Assembly: GCF_001536285.1 (NCBI RefSeq)
Contig: NZ_FAOZ01000034.1
Span: 1-64,000 of the forward strand
Reading direction: 5' to 3'
Length of the DNA: 64,000 bases
From: Parafrankia irregularis
GTDB taxonomy: Bacteria; Actinomycetota; Actinomycetes; Frankiales; Frankiaceae
Part shown: piece by piece, positions 29,189 to 37,826 of the stretch
How the letters are laid out: each line of letters opens with the position of its first letter
How positions within the stretch are numbered: the first letter of the stretch is position 1
Translations under genes and position numbers: made by a program
The notes under the pieces: generated by a model
Database searches by the model: none
What the model saw: the letters and a program-made list of their open reading frames with translations, nothing else
Told to the model about the DNA's origin: nothing

Positions 29189-30543
29189 GCCTGCCGATCC
29201 TGACCGCGGTCACCGACTCGGTCGTGGAGGCCGGGCTCGTCTCGGCCTTCGACCGTCATGACCTGGGTGTCACTGTCGTGCGTCGCTGCGTCGACCTTCC
29301 CGACCTGCTTGCCGCCGCGACGACCGGCGCGGCGCGGGCCGCGCTCCTCTCCGCCGACCTGAGGCGGTTGGACAGGGAGGCACTGGCCCGCCTGGCCATG
29401 TCCGGCGTCGCCGTCGTCGGCCTGATAGCGCCCGGCGACGAGGACGCGGATCGTCGGCTGCGTCAGCTCGGCGTCGTCGCTGTGATCACTGCGGACGCCA
29501 CCGCCGAGGTGGTCGCGACCGCGGTGGTCGAGGCCACCAGGGCATTGACGGACCTGGCCGGCCCGCCGGCGCTCCCCGCGGCCTTCAGCGAGCCGCTCGC
29601 CGGCCTGCGACCGCTCGGGCCGGGTTCCTCCGTCGGCGGCGTCGGCGGCGTCGCCGGTCTCGGTGGCATCGACGGCGTCGGCGCGACCGGCGAGCTCGCG
29701 CAGGGCCGAGTGATCGCGGTCTGGGGTCCCGTCGGTTCTCCGGGCCGGACGACGATCGCGCTGGGGCTGGCGGCCGAACTCGCCGGCCTCGGCCGCCCGA
29801 CTCTTCTCATCGACGCGGATTCGTACGGCGGTTCCATCGGCCAGCATGTCGGCCTGCTGGAGGAGGCACCCGGCCTCGCGGCCGCCGCGCGCTCGGCCAA
29901 CCAGGGCCTGTTGGACGTCCCCCGGCTCGCCATGCTGTGTCGGGACCTCGGCGGGGGGCTGCGGGTGCTGCCGGGGATCTCCCGGCCGTCGCGTTGGCCC
30001 GAGCTTCGGCCCACCTCGGTGGAGACGGTCATCGCGCTGTCCCGCCGGCTCGCCTCGTTCGTGGTCGTCGACTGCGGCTTCTGTCTGGAAACGGACGAGG
30101 AGCTTTCCTTCGACACCACGGCACCACGGCGTAACGGCGCGACGCTTGCGGTCCTCGAGGCGGCGGACACCGTGCTCGCGGTCGCGTCCGCCGAGCCGGT
30201 TGGTCTGGTGCGGTTTGTCCGGGGGCTCGCGGAGCTGCGCGAGGTCGTCCCGCACGCCGACCCGCTGATCGTGGTCAACAAGCTGCGCGGCTCGGTGGTC
30301 GGCGGGGATCCGCGCCGCGAGGTGTCGCGTGCGATGGTCCGGCACACCGGGCGTGAGCCCGTGGCACTGGTTCCCCATGATCTCGCCGGTCTGGACGCGG
30401 CGGCGGCTTCCGGCCAGCTCCTGCGCGACATCGCCCCGGCCTCACCGGCTCGGCTCGCGGTTCGGGACCTTGCCGCGGCGCTGGCCGGCGCCACGGCCAC
30501 CTCGCGACGGCGGCGCTCCGCACTGCGCCGGGCGCAACGCTGA
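29185..30543 (+). CDS. tadZ: TadZ/CpaE-like P-loop ATPase
   Basis: 452 residues. The N-terminal third resembles an atypical receiver-like domain (AALLSADLRRLDREALARL). A Gly/Val linker is followed by a MinD/ParA-type domain with VIAVWGPVGSPGRTTIALGL, in which the usual KGGxGKT is GSPGRTT (Arg for Lys), then LIDADSYGGSIGQHVGL and VVVDCGFC. TadZ localises the pilus machine. Actinobacterial TadZ proteins often lack the signature lysine, so ATPase activity is uncertain. The tadA-C genes are 8 kb away. Confidence 0.85.
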   Translation: MSLPILTAVTDSVVEAGLVSAFDRHDLGVTVVRRCVDLPDLLAAATTGAARAALLSADLRRLDREALARLAMSGVAVVGLIAPGDEDADRRLRQLGVVAVITADATAEVVATAVVEATRALTDLAGPPALPAAFSEPLAGLRPLGPGSSVGGVGGVAGLGGIDGVGATGELAQGRVIAVWGPVGSPGRTTIALGLAAELAGLGRPTLLIDADSYGGSIGQHVGLLEEAPGLAAAARSANQGLLDVPRLAMLCRDLGGGLRVLPGISRPSRWPELRPTSVETVIALSRRLASFVVVDCGFCLETDEELSFDTTAPRRNGATLAVLEAADTVLAVASAEPVGLVRFVRGLAELREVVPHADPLIVVNKLRGSVVGGDPRREVSRAMVRHTGREPVALVPHDLAGLDAAAASGQLLRDIAPASPARLAVRDLAAALAGATATSRRRRSALRRAQR

Positions 30544-31113
30544 TCGCCGTTGATCCGCCTTCCATCCCTGCCATCGCGCCCTGTCATCCCTGTCATCGCG
30601 GCTGGCGCCGAGTCCGGCGCCGGGGTCCGTCACGGGGTCTGCCATCGCGGCCGACTCCAGGCGTTCCGGACTGCCCATACCTGATATGGCGAATCAAACC
30701 GCGTGATTTCAGGCTCAGTACGGACAAATTCAACGGTCGCTGATCGGATCGTTGTGACATTCGTCGGGCGGGGCGCCGGCCGTCGGTGACCCCAATGGTT
30801 ACGGGGAGCGATTCAGGGGCATCGAATCGTCGAGCGGTTACCCGCGAGCAGTGGCGAAGTCCTGGCTATGAGCGACAAGGAGGTCGAACATCGCGTCCCG
30901 CGGTGAGCGGTACGCCGCGGCTCGTGTTAACCAGGTCCGGCTGGGTGGCGGACTCGCCGCTATCTGCATCATTCGCCTGTCGGATGGTGATCGGATGGTG
31001 AATCGTCGCTTTCGGGGACGTTAAGTTAGTGTGTGCGTGAAGCGTCATCGCGCAGGTCAGCGCGCTGACGGAACACGTCGATCGCTCGGTCGAGACGACA
31101 GGGGGTGTGTCGG
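30544..31113. other. 570-bp gap upstream of bldD
   Basis: No gene recognised. A short inverted repeat (GGCGCC at 30604-30609 and 30616-30621) could end tadZ transcription. An inverted CCATA/TATGG pair lies at 30675-30689. The last ~100 bp are less G+C-rich and hold the bldD promoter, but I could not fit a BldD box (inverted TnAC half-sites). Confidence 0.4.
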
Positions 31114-31620
31114 ATGAGCCGGGAGTACGCGAAGGCCGTGGGTTCTCGCCTACGGGCAATCCGGATCCAGCAGGGGTTGTCTCTGCAGGGCGTAGAACAG
31201 AAGTCGCGTGGTCGGTGGAAGACCGCCGCGGTCGGCTCCTATGAACGCGGCGATCGGATGATCAGCGTCCATCAGCTGTCGGAGCTCGCCGGCTTCTACG
31301 GCGTTCCGGTCTCCGCGCTGTTGCCAAACGAGGACCAGCTGCCACCGCGGGAACGCAGGCCGCGCACAGTGCTCAATCTCGAGAAGCTCGCCGCGGCGCC
31401 GCCGGACTCGTCTGCCCTGGTGCGGAGATGGGTCGCGCAGATTCAGCGGCAGCGTGACGACTACGCCGGTCACGTGCTGTCCATCCGCGACGGTGACGTC
31501 CGGGCGCTGGCACTGCTGCACGACACGACCCCCCAGGAGTTCGCCGAGAGGCTACGTTCCTGGGGAGTGCTCGAGACCAGCTTCCCCGAGGAACATGAGC
31601 CGCACGAGCCGCCGGAGTAG
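31114..31620 (+). CDS. bldD: Developmental regulator BldD
   Basis: 168 residues. The N-terminal XRE-type HTH reads SREYAKAVGSRLRAIRIQQG then LSLQGVEQKS and YERGDRMISVHQLSELAGFYGV. The C-terminal domain contains RDD at 114-116, eight residues, and RDGD at 125-128. In Streptomyces BldD the RGD-x8-RQDD motif at the same positions binds tetrameric cyclic-di-GMP, which drives repression of development genes. R114, D116, R125 and D128 are kept here, G115 and Q126-D127 are not. The ATG at 31114 is preceded by AGGGGG. Confidence 0.93.
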   Translation: MSREYAKAVGSRLRAIRIQQGLSLQGVEQKSRGRWKTAAVGSYERGDRMISVHQLSELAGFYGVPVSALLPNEDQLPPRERRPRTVLNLEKLAAAPPDSSALVRRWVAQIQRQRDDYAGHVLSIRDGDVRALALLHDTTPQEFAERLRSWGVLETSFPEEHEPHEPPE

Positions 31621-31761
31621 GAGCAGGGCCGGCATTTCTGTCGGGTCGGGCCGGTTGTAGCCAGCAGGCGCGGGCGGCCCGCGAGGGAGCGGCGACATCG
31701 GTGTCACATGCACACCCGGACCTGTGTGGTGGCCGAACGCACCGCGCCGGGAGGTGACGCA

Positions 31762-33123
31762 ATGCCGAGGAAGCGGGCTTCGCACAGGGGACTCGTTCTC
31801 GGTGCGGGCGGTGTGCTCGGATCCGCCTGGATGATCGGCGCGCTGCGCGCGATCGAGACGGAACAGGGCATCGACGTCCGAGACCATGATGTCGTAGTCG
31901 GAACGTCGGCCGGATCGGTCATCGCCGCGCTGCTCGGTCTCGGGGTCGGCGCGGACGTGATGGTGAACTCGGAGCGGGGGATCTTCGAGCCGGGCTATCC
32001 GGTGCTGGACTACCGGGACCTCGGCGCCTCCCTGCCACCCCGGCCACGGATGCGGATGGGGTCGCCGCGGCTGCTGACCGCGACTGCGCTCCATCCCCGC
32101 CAGGCGTCGCCGATGGTGGCGCTGGCGGCCCTGCTTCCGCAGGGGCGCGGGCAGATCGCGGCGATCGGCGACCTGGTCTCCGCGGCGGTGGCGCGCCTCG
32201 ACGAGCCGCTCGATCCGCTCTCGGCGAAGCGTTCGGCGTCCGTCCCGCCCGGTGCCCGGCGCGGACGGACGCCGACGGCACTCAAGCCGAACGGCTGGCC
32301 GCGCAGCCCAGGGCTGCGCGTCGTGGCGATGGACTTCGACACCGGCGGCCGGGTGCTGTTCGGCTCCGAGAGCGCTCCACCGGCCCCGCTGCCGGAGGCG
32401 GTGATGGCGTCGTGCGCGATTCCCGGCTGGTACGCGCCGATCAGAATCGCCGGCCGCCGGTTCGTCGACGGCGGGACCCGCTCGCCTGCTTCCCTCGACC
32501 TCCTCGCGGACTCCGACCTGGACGAGGTGACGGTGCTCGCGCCCGCCTGCTCGTTCGAATGTGACCGCCCGCGCGGTGCCGTCGCGCTCGTCGAGCGGCA
32601 GATGCGCCGGGCCGCGACCCGCCGGCTGGCCCGCGAGATCGAACTCGTCCAGGCCGCGGGCATCCGGGTGACGGTGCTCTGCCCGGGGCCGGAGGATCTT
32701 GAGGTCATCGGCGGCAACATGATGGACCTGACCCGGCGCGCGGAGGTGTTCGAGACGTCGCTGCGTACATCGACGCAGGCCCTGCGGGCGCTGCAGCAGG
32801 TGCCGGTACGTCCGGCGCGGGCCGCCGCCGCGGCCGGTGCCGCCGCGAGCGCGGGTGCGACCGGCCCGCGCCGGACGGGCGCTACCAGTCCGCGTGGCAC
32901 GGGCGCTGCCAGCTCACGAGGTACGGGTGCGACCGGTCCGCGTGGTACGGGTGCGACCGGACCACACGCAGCGGGTGGTACGGGCCGTGGTGCCGGTGCC
33001 ACCGGCCCACGGAGGTCGGAGAAGTCACTGGATCAGCCGGGCCGGGGCGCCCGGGCCACGACCGGCGGTGCGGCCGGCGGCGGTGTGGAGGACCAGAACG
33101 CGGACCTCGGTCTGGTCGGCTGA
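31762..33123 (+). CDS. Patatin-like phospholipase with repeat tail
   Basis: 453 residues. The N-terminal patatin fold has the oxyanion loop GAGGVLG (14-20), the nucleophile elbow GTSAGS (47-52, Ser49) and the catalytic Asp in DGG (236-238), so the Ser-Asp dyad is intact. From ~364 the protein is an Ala/Gly/Thr/Pro/Arg tail of octapeptides resembling GATGPRGT. The ATG at 31762 follows GGGAGGTG; the frame extends to an ATG at 31708. Likely an esterase or phospholipase; substrate unknown. Confidence 0.88.
   Translation: MPRKRASHRGLVLGAGGVLGSAWMIGALRAIETEQGIDVRDHDVVVGTSAGSVIAALLGLGVGADVMVNSERGIFEPGYPVLDYRDLGASLPPRPRMRMGSPRLLTATALHPRQASPMVALAALLPQGRGQIAAIGDLVSAAVARLDEPLDPLSAKRSASVPPGARRGRTPTALKPNGWPRSPGLRVVAMDFDTGGRVLFGSESAPPAPLPEAVMASCAIPGWYAPIRIAGRRFVDGGTRSPASLDLLADSDLDEVTVLAPACSFECDRPRGAVALVERQMRRAATRRLAREIELVQAAGIRVTVLCPGPEDLEVIGGNMMDLTRRAEVFETSLRTSTQALRALQQVPVRPARAAAAAGAAASAGATGPRRTGATSPRGTGAASSRGTGATGPRGTGATGPHAAGGTGRGAGATGPRRSEKSLDQPGRGARATTGGAAGGGVEDQNADLGLVG
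32854..33013 (+). repeat. 24-bp repeats encoding octapeptide tail of the patatin
   Basis: Units like GGTGCGACCGGTCCGCGTGG recur with a 24-bp period and partial decay, encoding GATGPRGT-like octapeptides. Gly occurs at spacings 3,3,2, so it is collagen-like in composition but not a strict G-X-Y triple-helix sequence. Confidence 0.8.
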
Positions 33124-33146
33124 CGCGGGGTTGCCACACTGACCCC

Positions 33147-33638
33147 ATGCGCGTCTACCTTCCCTCCACGCTCACGGCCGCCCGAGCGGTGCTGCGGGAT
33201 CGGACGGTGCCGGCCGGCACCGCGTTCGCGGTCACTCCGGCGCTGCGGGAGTGGTACAGCCAGTCCGACACCGAGGAAATGGAGTTCGCGGCGCTGCAGA
33301 ACGCGGCACGGGCATGCCTGCGCCTGCTGGACGCCGACCCTGACGCCCCGCCACGGCGGTTCGTGTTCGCCGCCGATGTGGAGGAAAAGGGCGTCCGGGT
33401 CCGCGACGACCTGGAGCGGGGCGCGGTGGAGGTGCTCGAGCCCGTCCCGCTGGCCTCCGTCCGCGCCGTCCACACAGACGATCCGGCGGACGACGAGGCG
33501 CAGGCCGCCGTGCGGGCGGCTGTCGACGCGGTGCTCGAGGCTGATCTCGGCAGCGACGACGCCGCCTTCGTCGTCGACGGCGCCGAGGGCTTCGAGCTCC
33601 TGTGGTTCGCCACCCAGGAGCTCGCCGACCTCCTCTGA
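33147..33638 (+). CDS. DUF6912 family protein
   Basis: 163 residues, MRVYLPSTLTAARAVLRDRT.. with AFAVTPALREWY and EEMEFAALQNAARACLRLL. A conserved cytoplasmic actinobacterial family of unknown function. It starts 23 bp after the patatin stop, probably in the same transcript. Confidence 0.88.
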   Translation: MRVYLPSTLTAARAVLRDRTVPAGTAFAVTPALREWYSQSDTEEMEFAALQNAARACLRLLDADPDAPPRRFVFAADVEEKGVRVRDDLERGAVEVLEPVPLASVRAVHTDDPADDEAQAAVRAAVDAVLEADLGSDDAAFVVDGAEGFELLWFATQELADLL

Positions 33639-34160
33639 GTGGGTGGCAGGCGCGCCAGTGAGCGGTGGCAGCCACGCCAGCCCTGGCGGCGTGTAACGGC
33701 GCCCCGCTCGCACGGGCCGGTGCCGCCCGGTCGCACCGCCGGTGAGCTGTGGCGGTGTGATCCGTCGTGTTTCCCCTGTCCTGTCAGCGCCGACACGCCG
33801 GCAGCTGATCCGACAGCGGTCGTTGTTGTCAATTGCTGATTGATTGTCTTTTTGCTTGACCATGTCCGGCGGATGTAGCTCCTCGGCGTCGCCAGGTGAT
33901 CTTCGGTGCCGCGTGATGTAACGGTCGTGTCGTCTCGACGTTGCTTTTGACGCCCCGCGGCGGGCATCGGTCGATGCTCCGAATAGTGTTGTTGCGGAAC
34001 TGGTTGCTCCCTCATGGCTCACCTTGTGTGGGTGTGCCGACGGGTCCGGCTGTGGCTGGCTCGTGGCGTGCTCCACGGCTTCGCGGGGGTTGTCGTCGGT
34101 TCTCCATCGTGTTCCTTGGCCTCGGTATATCTGTGGCGTGACGTAGGAGGCTGGTGAACC
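33639..34160. other. 522-bp gap with A+T-richer patches
   Basis: No gene recognised. A notably A+T-rich patch at about 33820-33860 and a TATAT box near 34126-34130 suggest promoter activity for the following gene, whose ribosome binding site TAGGAGG is at 34144-34150. Confidence 0.4.
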
Positions 34161-35834
34161 GTGCTCTATCTCGCCGGGCAGATTCTGGTCTTCGTCCTCG
34201 TGGCGATGCTGATCGGCGCGGGTCTGGCCTGGCTCTTCCTCGTCGCGCCGCTGCGGCGGCAGGCGCGCCTCGCGGTGCTGTCGGCCACCGGCGGTCCGGA
34301 GGCGGGCTCGGTCTCCGCCCAGGGCACGATGGCCGCGAAGCATCCGCTGGCCGTGGGCGAGCGCGTGGTCGCGGCAGAAGGCGCCGCCGACTCCCAGGAT
34401 CGCGAGCAGCCGGCGCGTCCGAGTAGTCCGAACGCCGCCCGGCCGGGTACGTCTGGCGTGTCTGTGACGTCTGGCGAGCCTGGCGCGGTCCCGGAACGCG
34501 ACGCGGGCGTGCCCCCCGAGACTGCGGCGGCGGCCCGGGCGGCGGAGCCCAGAGGCGCCGCCGGAGACATCGAGGCACTTCTCGGGCGCCTGCGGGAGCA
34601 GGAGGAGAGGTGGTCCGCTGAGAAGGCGGAGCTGGTCACCCGGCTGGGCGCGGCCGAGCGTCAGGCCGTCGAATCCGAGCGGCGGGTTGCGGTCGCCGAG
34701 CAGCAGGTCGCCGATGCGCGGGCCCGCATCGGCGAGATCGAGTCAGCCCTGCGGGCGGCACCCGTCGACGTCGACGCCGCGAGTGCGCCAACGGTCGTCC
34801 AGCCGGTGCCACCGGCAGTTCTGACGGTTTCTGGCATTCCTGCGCCTTCGGCTGATCCGTTCGAAGCCGAGTCCGGGTTCGAATCCGTTGCGGATCTGGC
34901 CCGCGAGACGGCCGAGCTGCGTGAGCAGCTCCAGGAGGCCGAGGCGCGTGCGGCCAAGTTCTCCTCGCGGCTTGCCATGGTCCGCACCGAGGCGGAGGAC
35001 GCCCAGCGGAAGGTGGCCACGATGAGCACACGCCTGGACCGCCACCAGGCGGAATGGGCGGCTGAACGGATCAAGCTGCTCGCTCGTATCGCGGAGGCGG
35101 AGGAGGTGCGGGTATCGATGGCGCTTCCGCCGGCCGACGAGTTCGCCGGATATCAGGAAGAGCTCCCCCTCGCCGTCGATCCGCAGCCCACCGCCGGGCC
35201 GGCGGGGCCCGCCCAGCCGGAGCTGGCGGCTGGTCCGATCGAGGGCGACGAAGGCCACGAGCAGCAGAACTCATCCCCGGGAGTCTGGCCCCAGGGCGAG
35301 CAGTCCCACGACCTGCCGTTCGATGACGTGTTGTCCACAGACGGAGCGCCGTCGGACGACGTGCCGTCGGACGACGTGCCGTCGAACGCCGGGGCCTTCG
35401 ACGCCGGCCCGCTGCTGTGCGCCATCGCAGGCTCCCGCGAGGAGAACCTGGAACTGATCGGTGCGGCGCTTGTCGGGGCAGCCACGTCCGCTGCGATGAA
35501 CGAGCACCATGATCGAGCGAGCATGGATGCCGACAGATCAGATCCTGCTGACGGAATGCCGGTGTCCGTGGCCATCGTGCCGTCCTGGGGCGGGCCAGCC
35601 GAACCCGTCCCGTCATCCGACAATCTGAAGGAGATCGTCGGAGTCGGGCCGGTGGTCGAGTCCCGGCTGCGGGTGCTGGGAATCACCACCTTCCGCCAGC
35701 TCGCAGAAATGGGCGACACCGAAGTCGACCGGCTCGCGAAGATGCTGGATGGTTTCGGCGGCCGGATCATCTCCGACGACTGGGTCGGCCAGGCCCGTGA
35801 TCTTCAGGCCCGGCACCACAGCGGTCTCGCCTGA
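34161..35834 (+). CDS. Membrane-anchored coiled-coil protein with C-terminal helix-hairpin-helix domain
   Basis: 557 residues. One N-terminal TM helix (~6-28), a disordered Ala/Gly-rich stretch, coiled-coil helices at ~140-195 (LREQEERWSAEKAELVTRLG) and ~255-325, an acidic low-complexity segment with DDVPSDDVPS repeats, and at ~485-548 a domain beginning DNLKEIVGVGPVVESRLRVL then GITTFRQLAEM, which resembles helix-hairpin-helix modules that often bind DNA or ring subunits. The layout suggests a membrane scaffold. The start GTG at 34161 has TAGGAGG ten bases ahead. Function unknown. Confidence 0.8.
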   Translation: MLYLAGQILVFVLVAMLIGAGLAWLFLVAPLRRQARLAVLSATGGPEAGSVSAQGTMAAKHPLAVGERVVAAEGAADSQDREQPARPSSPNAARPGTSGVSVTSGEPGAVPERDAGVPPETAAAARAAEPRGAAGDIEALLGRLREQEERWSAEKAELVTRLGAAERQAVESERRVAVAEQQVADARARIGEIESALRAAPVDVDAASAPTVVQPVPPAVLTVSGIPAPSADPFEAESGFESVADLARETAELREQLQEAEARAAKFSSRLAMVRTEAEDAQRKVATMSTRLDRHQAEWAAERIKLLARIAEAEEVRVSMALPPADEFAGYQEELPLAVDPQPTAGPAGPAQPELAAGPIEGDEGHEQQNSSPGVWPQGEQSHDLPFDDVLSTDGAPSDDVPSDDVPSNAGAFDAGPLLCAIAGSREENLELIGAALVGAATSAAMNEHHDRASMDADRSDPADGMPVSVAIVPSWGGPAEPVPSSDNLKEIVGVGPVVESRLRVLGITTFRQLAEMGDTEVDRLAKMLDGFGGRIISDDWVGQARDLQARHHSGLA

Positions 35835-35909
35835 CGGTGCCGCCGTCGCGAGCCGCAGGCCTGTCGCAGGTCGGCTACGGCGCAGACCGAGCTGTGAAGG
35901 TCGGAGCCG

Positions 35910-37826
35910 TCAAAGACCGGAGATGAGGCCCTCGATCTCCGCCTCGACGATGCGCCGATCGGTCACGTCGGCGTAGATCCACACGTGGCCGTGGTAGCCG
36001 TTGGGTCCCGCGAGCGGAATGTGACTGCGTTCGAAGACCCTTCCGTCCGCGAACATCACTGTCTCGCGCCGCATGGTCCGTCGGCGCCGCAGCAGGGTGT
36101 CCAGCCGGCTCGCGAAGCCCGCCGGGTCCTCGACCAGGCCGGGCAGCGGGCGGAGCTGCGCGCGACAGTCCGTGCCCACCAGATCGACCGGGGACTCCGC
36201 GAGATCGAACAGATCGCAGTAGGTCTGGTTCACAGCGACGACCCGGGCGTCCGCATCGGCGACCAGCACCGCTGACGGCAGCTCAGCCATCAGCGCGGTC
36301 AGCCAGCGTTCGCGTTCATGGCACGCGTCCGAGAGACGACGTATCTCGGCGAACGCGCAGTCGCAGCTGTCGTGCCCGGAGCCGCTCGCCGGTCCCGGAG
36401 CCATCGGGCCACCGAAGGACAGTGACGACCCACGGCGCGGCGCGAAGGAACCGGTCGGCCCTGAGGCCAGCGGGTGCGAACCGCCCGCCGGCCCGGAGCG
36501 GCTGGTGCGGTGATGCGCACTCCCCAGATCGCCGTGTGGGGTGACCGCCGCCCGCCATTCCGCGCCGGGGGGGAGCGCGCCGCCGCGCAGCGGCCTCGCG
36601 CCGGGCCCAGGCGCCGGTGGACGAAGCCCGCCTGTACCGGCAGAAAAGTTCCCGTTGCCGTCGCCGGCCGATTCCGGTCCCGGCGCGGTCCGTCCCGTGG
36701 CACGCGCCCGGGTCGGACCGGTAAGCGGCTCAGTCCCGGGCTGATCACCGAGGGAAGCCTGCTCGACGTGAGTCTCACCGAACGGGATCTCACCGAACGC
36801 GGCCTTGCCGAACGGGATCTCGTCGAACGGGATGTCGTTGAACGGAATCTCCCCGGGTCCGGCGTCGTCGAACGGCGTCTCGGTGAAGGACCGCTCGGGG
36901 AGTGGCCGCTCGCTGAACGGCCGGCCTGGGTGCTCCGCGGGCTCGACGGCCGGCGGATCGACCTCGCCCGCGGAGGGCCGCCGAGGAGGCGGAACCGTCC
37001 AGCCCGGACCCGCCGACTCCTCATCGTCGGCGGGGAGGAGCCAAAGGTCGTCGGTGGCCAGATCGAACCGGTCGAGTTCCTCTCGGAGCAGCTCGACGGT
37101 GTCCAACGGCAGGTCGTCTGGTCTGGCGTCGTCGGCAGCGCGGTCATCGTCCGCGGGTTCGGACCCGGCGACCGCTCGATCATTGGCCGTGGTCTCGCCG
37201 GTCCACTCGATCTGCGTGCTGCCACGGTCGCCCGCAGGCTGGTCGACCGCGGGCTCGGCGGCGTCTGGACCCAGCAGCTCGGCGGCCCACAGCGAAGGGT
37301 CGAGGTTGCCCAGTTCCAGATCGCCAAGTTCCAGATCGCCCAGCTCGAGGTCGCCCAGCTCGAGGTCGAACCCGAGCCTCTGGCCGGGCCTTGCCCCTGG
37401 GTTCGGGTCCGGTAGCTCGGCATCCGCCTCGCCACGGTCCGGTACCGCGGTCAGCGTGCCGGCGAAACGGCGATGTCCGTTCTCGCCCACGACCGCGGCC
37501 GCGCGCAGGATCGCCGGCCGCGCCGTCCCGTCCGGCTGAAGCAGCCGGACCGGGATCGAGAGCTCGTCACCCTCGGTTACCAGGAGGTGCCACTGTCTGG
37601 TCACGGTGCGTACATCCTCAGGATGCACGGCGCGTTCCCAGCCGCGCCCCACCGCCTTGTCGCGAGGGACTCCGGTCAGCACGGACCAGTGTCGATTCAC
37701 GAATACATGCCGACCTGAGACGTCGGCGGTGAACACACCGACCGGACAGTTGTCGACAATTCGTCGGAATACATCCCATGCGGTCGCGAACACATCGGAC
37801 GGCTCGGCGCCGTGGTGGGTGTTCAT
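35910..37826 (-). CDS. Two-PAS-domain protein with pentapeptide-like arrays, no output domain
   Basis: Predicted 638 residues from the ATG at 37826. PAS 1 lies at ~15-128 (FRRIVDNCPVGVFTADVSGR, then HWSVLTGVPRDKAVGRGW). Residues 153-177 form an array GDLEL x3-4; residues 302-361 form twelve consecutive pentapeptides of the xPFxE kind. After a Gly/Pro-rich stretch, PAS 2 at ~505-630 (LPSAVLVADADARVVAVNQTY, ending HVWIYADVTDRRIVEAEIEGL). There is no kinase, GGDEF, EAL or phosphatase domain, so the signal must pass through a partner. Separate from neighbours and convergent with the HhH gene. Confidence 0.85.
   Translation of the reverse strand: MNTHHGAEPSDVFATAWDVFRRIVDNCPVGVFTADVSGRHVFVNRHWSVLTGVPRDKAVGRGWERAVHPEDVRTVTRQWHLLVTEGDELSIPVRLLQPDGTARPAILRAAAVVGENGHRRFAGTLTAVPDRGEADAELPDPNPGARPGQRLGFDLELGDLELGDLELGDLELGNLDPSLWAAELLGPDAAEPAVDQPAGDRGSTQIEWTGETTANDRAVAGSEPADDDRAADDARPDDLPLDTVELLREELDRFDLATDDLWLLPADDEESAGPGWTVPPPRRPSAGEVDPPAVEPAEHPGRPFSERPLPERSFTETPFDDAGPGEIPFNDIPFDEIPFGKAAFGEIPFGETHVEQASLGDQPGTEPLTGPTRARATGRTAPGPESAGDGNGNFSAGTGGLRPPAPGPGARPLRGGALPPGAEWRAAVTPHGDLGSAHHRTSRSGPAGGSHPLASGPTGSFAPRRGSSLSFGGPMAPGPASGSGHDSCDCAFAEIRRLSDACHERERWLTALMAELPSAVLVADADARVVAVNQTYCDLFDLAESPVDLVGTDCRAQLRPLPGLVEDPAGFASRLDTLLRRRRTMRRETVMFADGRVFERSHIPLAGPNGYHGHVWIYADVTDRRIVEAEIEGLISGL
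36744..36923 (-). repeat. Twelve-unit pentapeptide array in the PAS protein
   Basis: A 15-bp period in the minus strand encodes residues 302-361: RPFSE, RPLPE, RSFTE, TPFDD, AGPGE, IPFND, IPFDE, IPFGK, AAFGE, IPFGE, THVEQ, ASLGD. A hydrophobic residue sits at the third position of almost every unit. Confidence 0.8.
37296..37370 (-). repeat. GDLEL array in the PAS protein
   Basis: Five 15-bp units (residues 153-177): FDLEL, GDLEL, GDLEL, GDLEL, GNLDP. The middle three are nearly identical in DNA, suggesting recent slippage. Confidence 0.85.

Noticed and set aside
30544-31113. Riboswitch (ydaO or cobalamin type) upstream of bldD
   Set aside because: None of the conserved core motifs I know for these classes could be matched.
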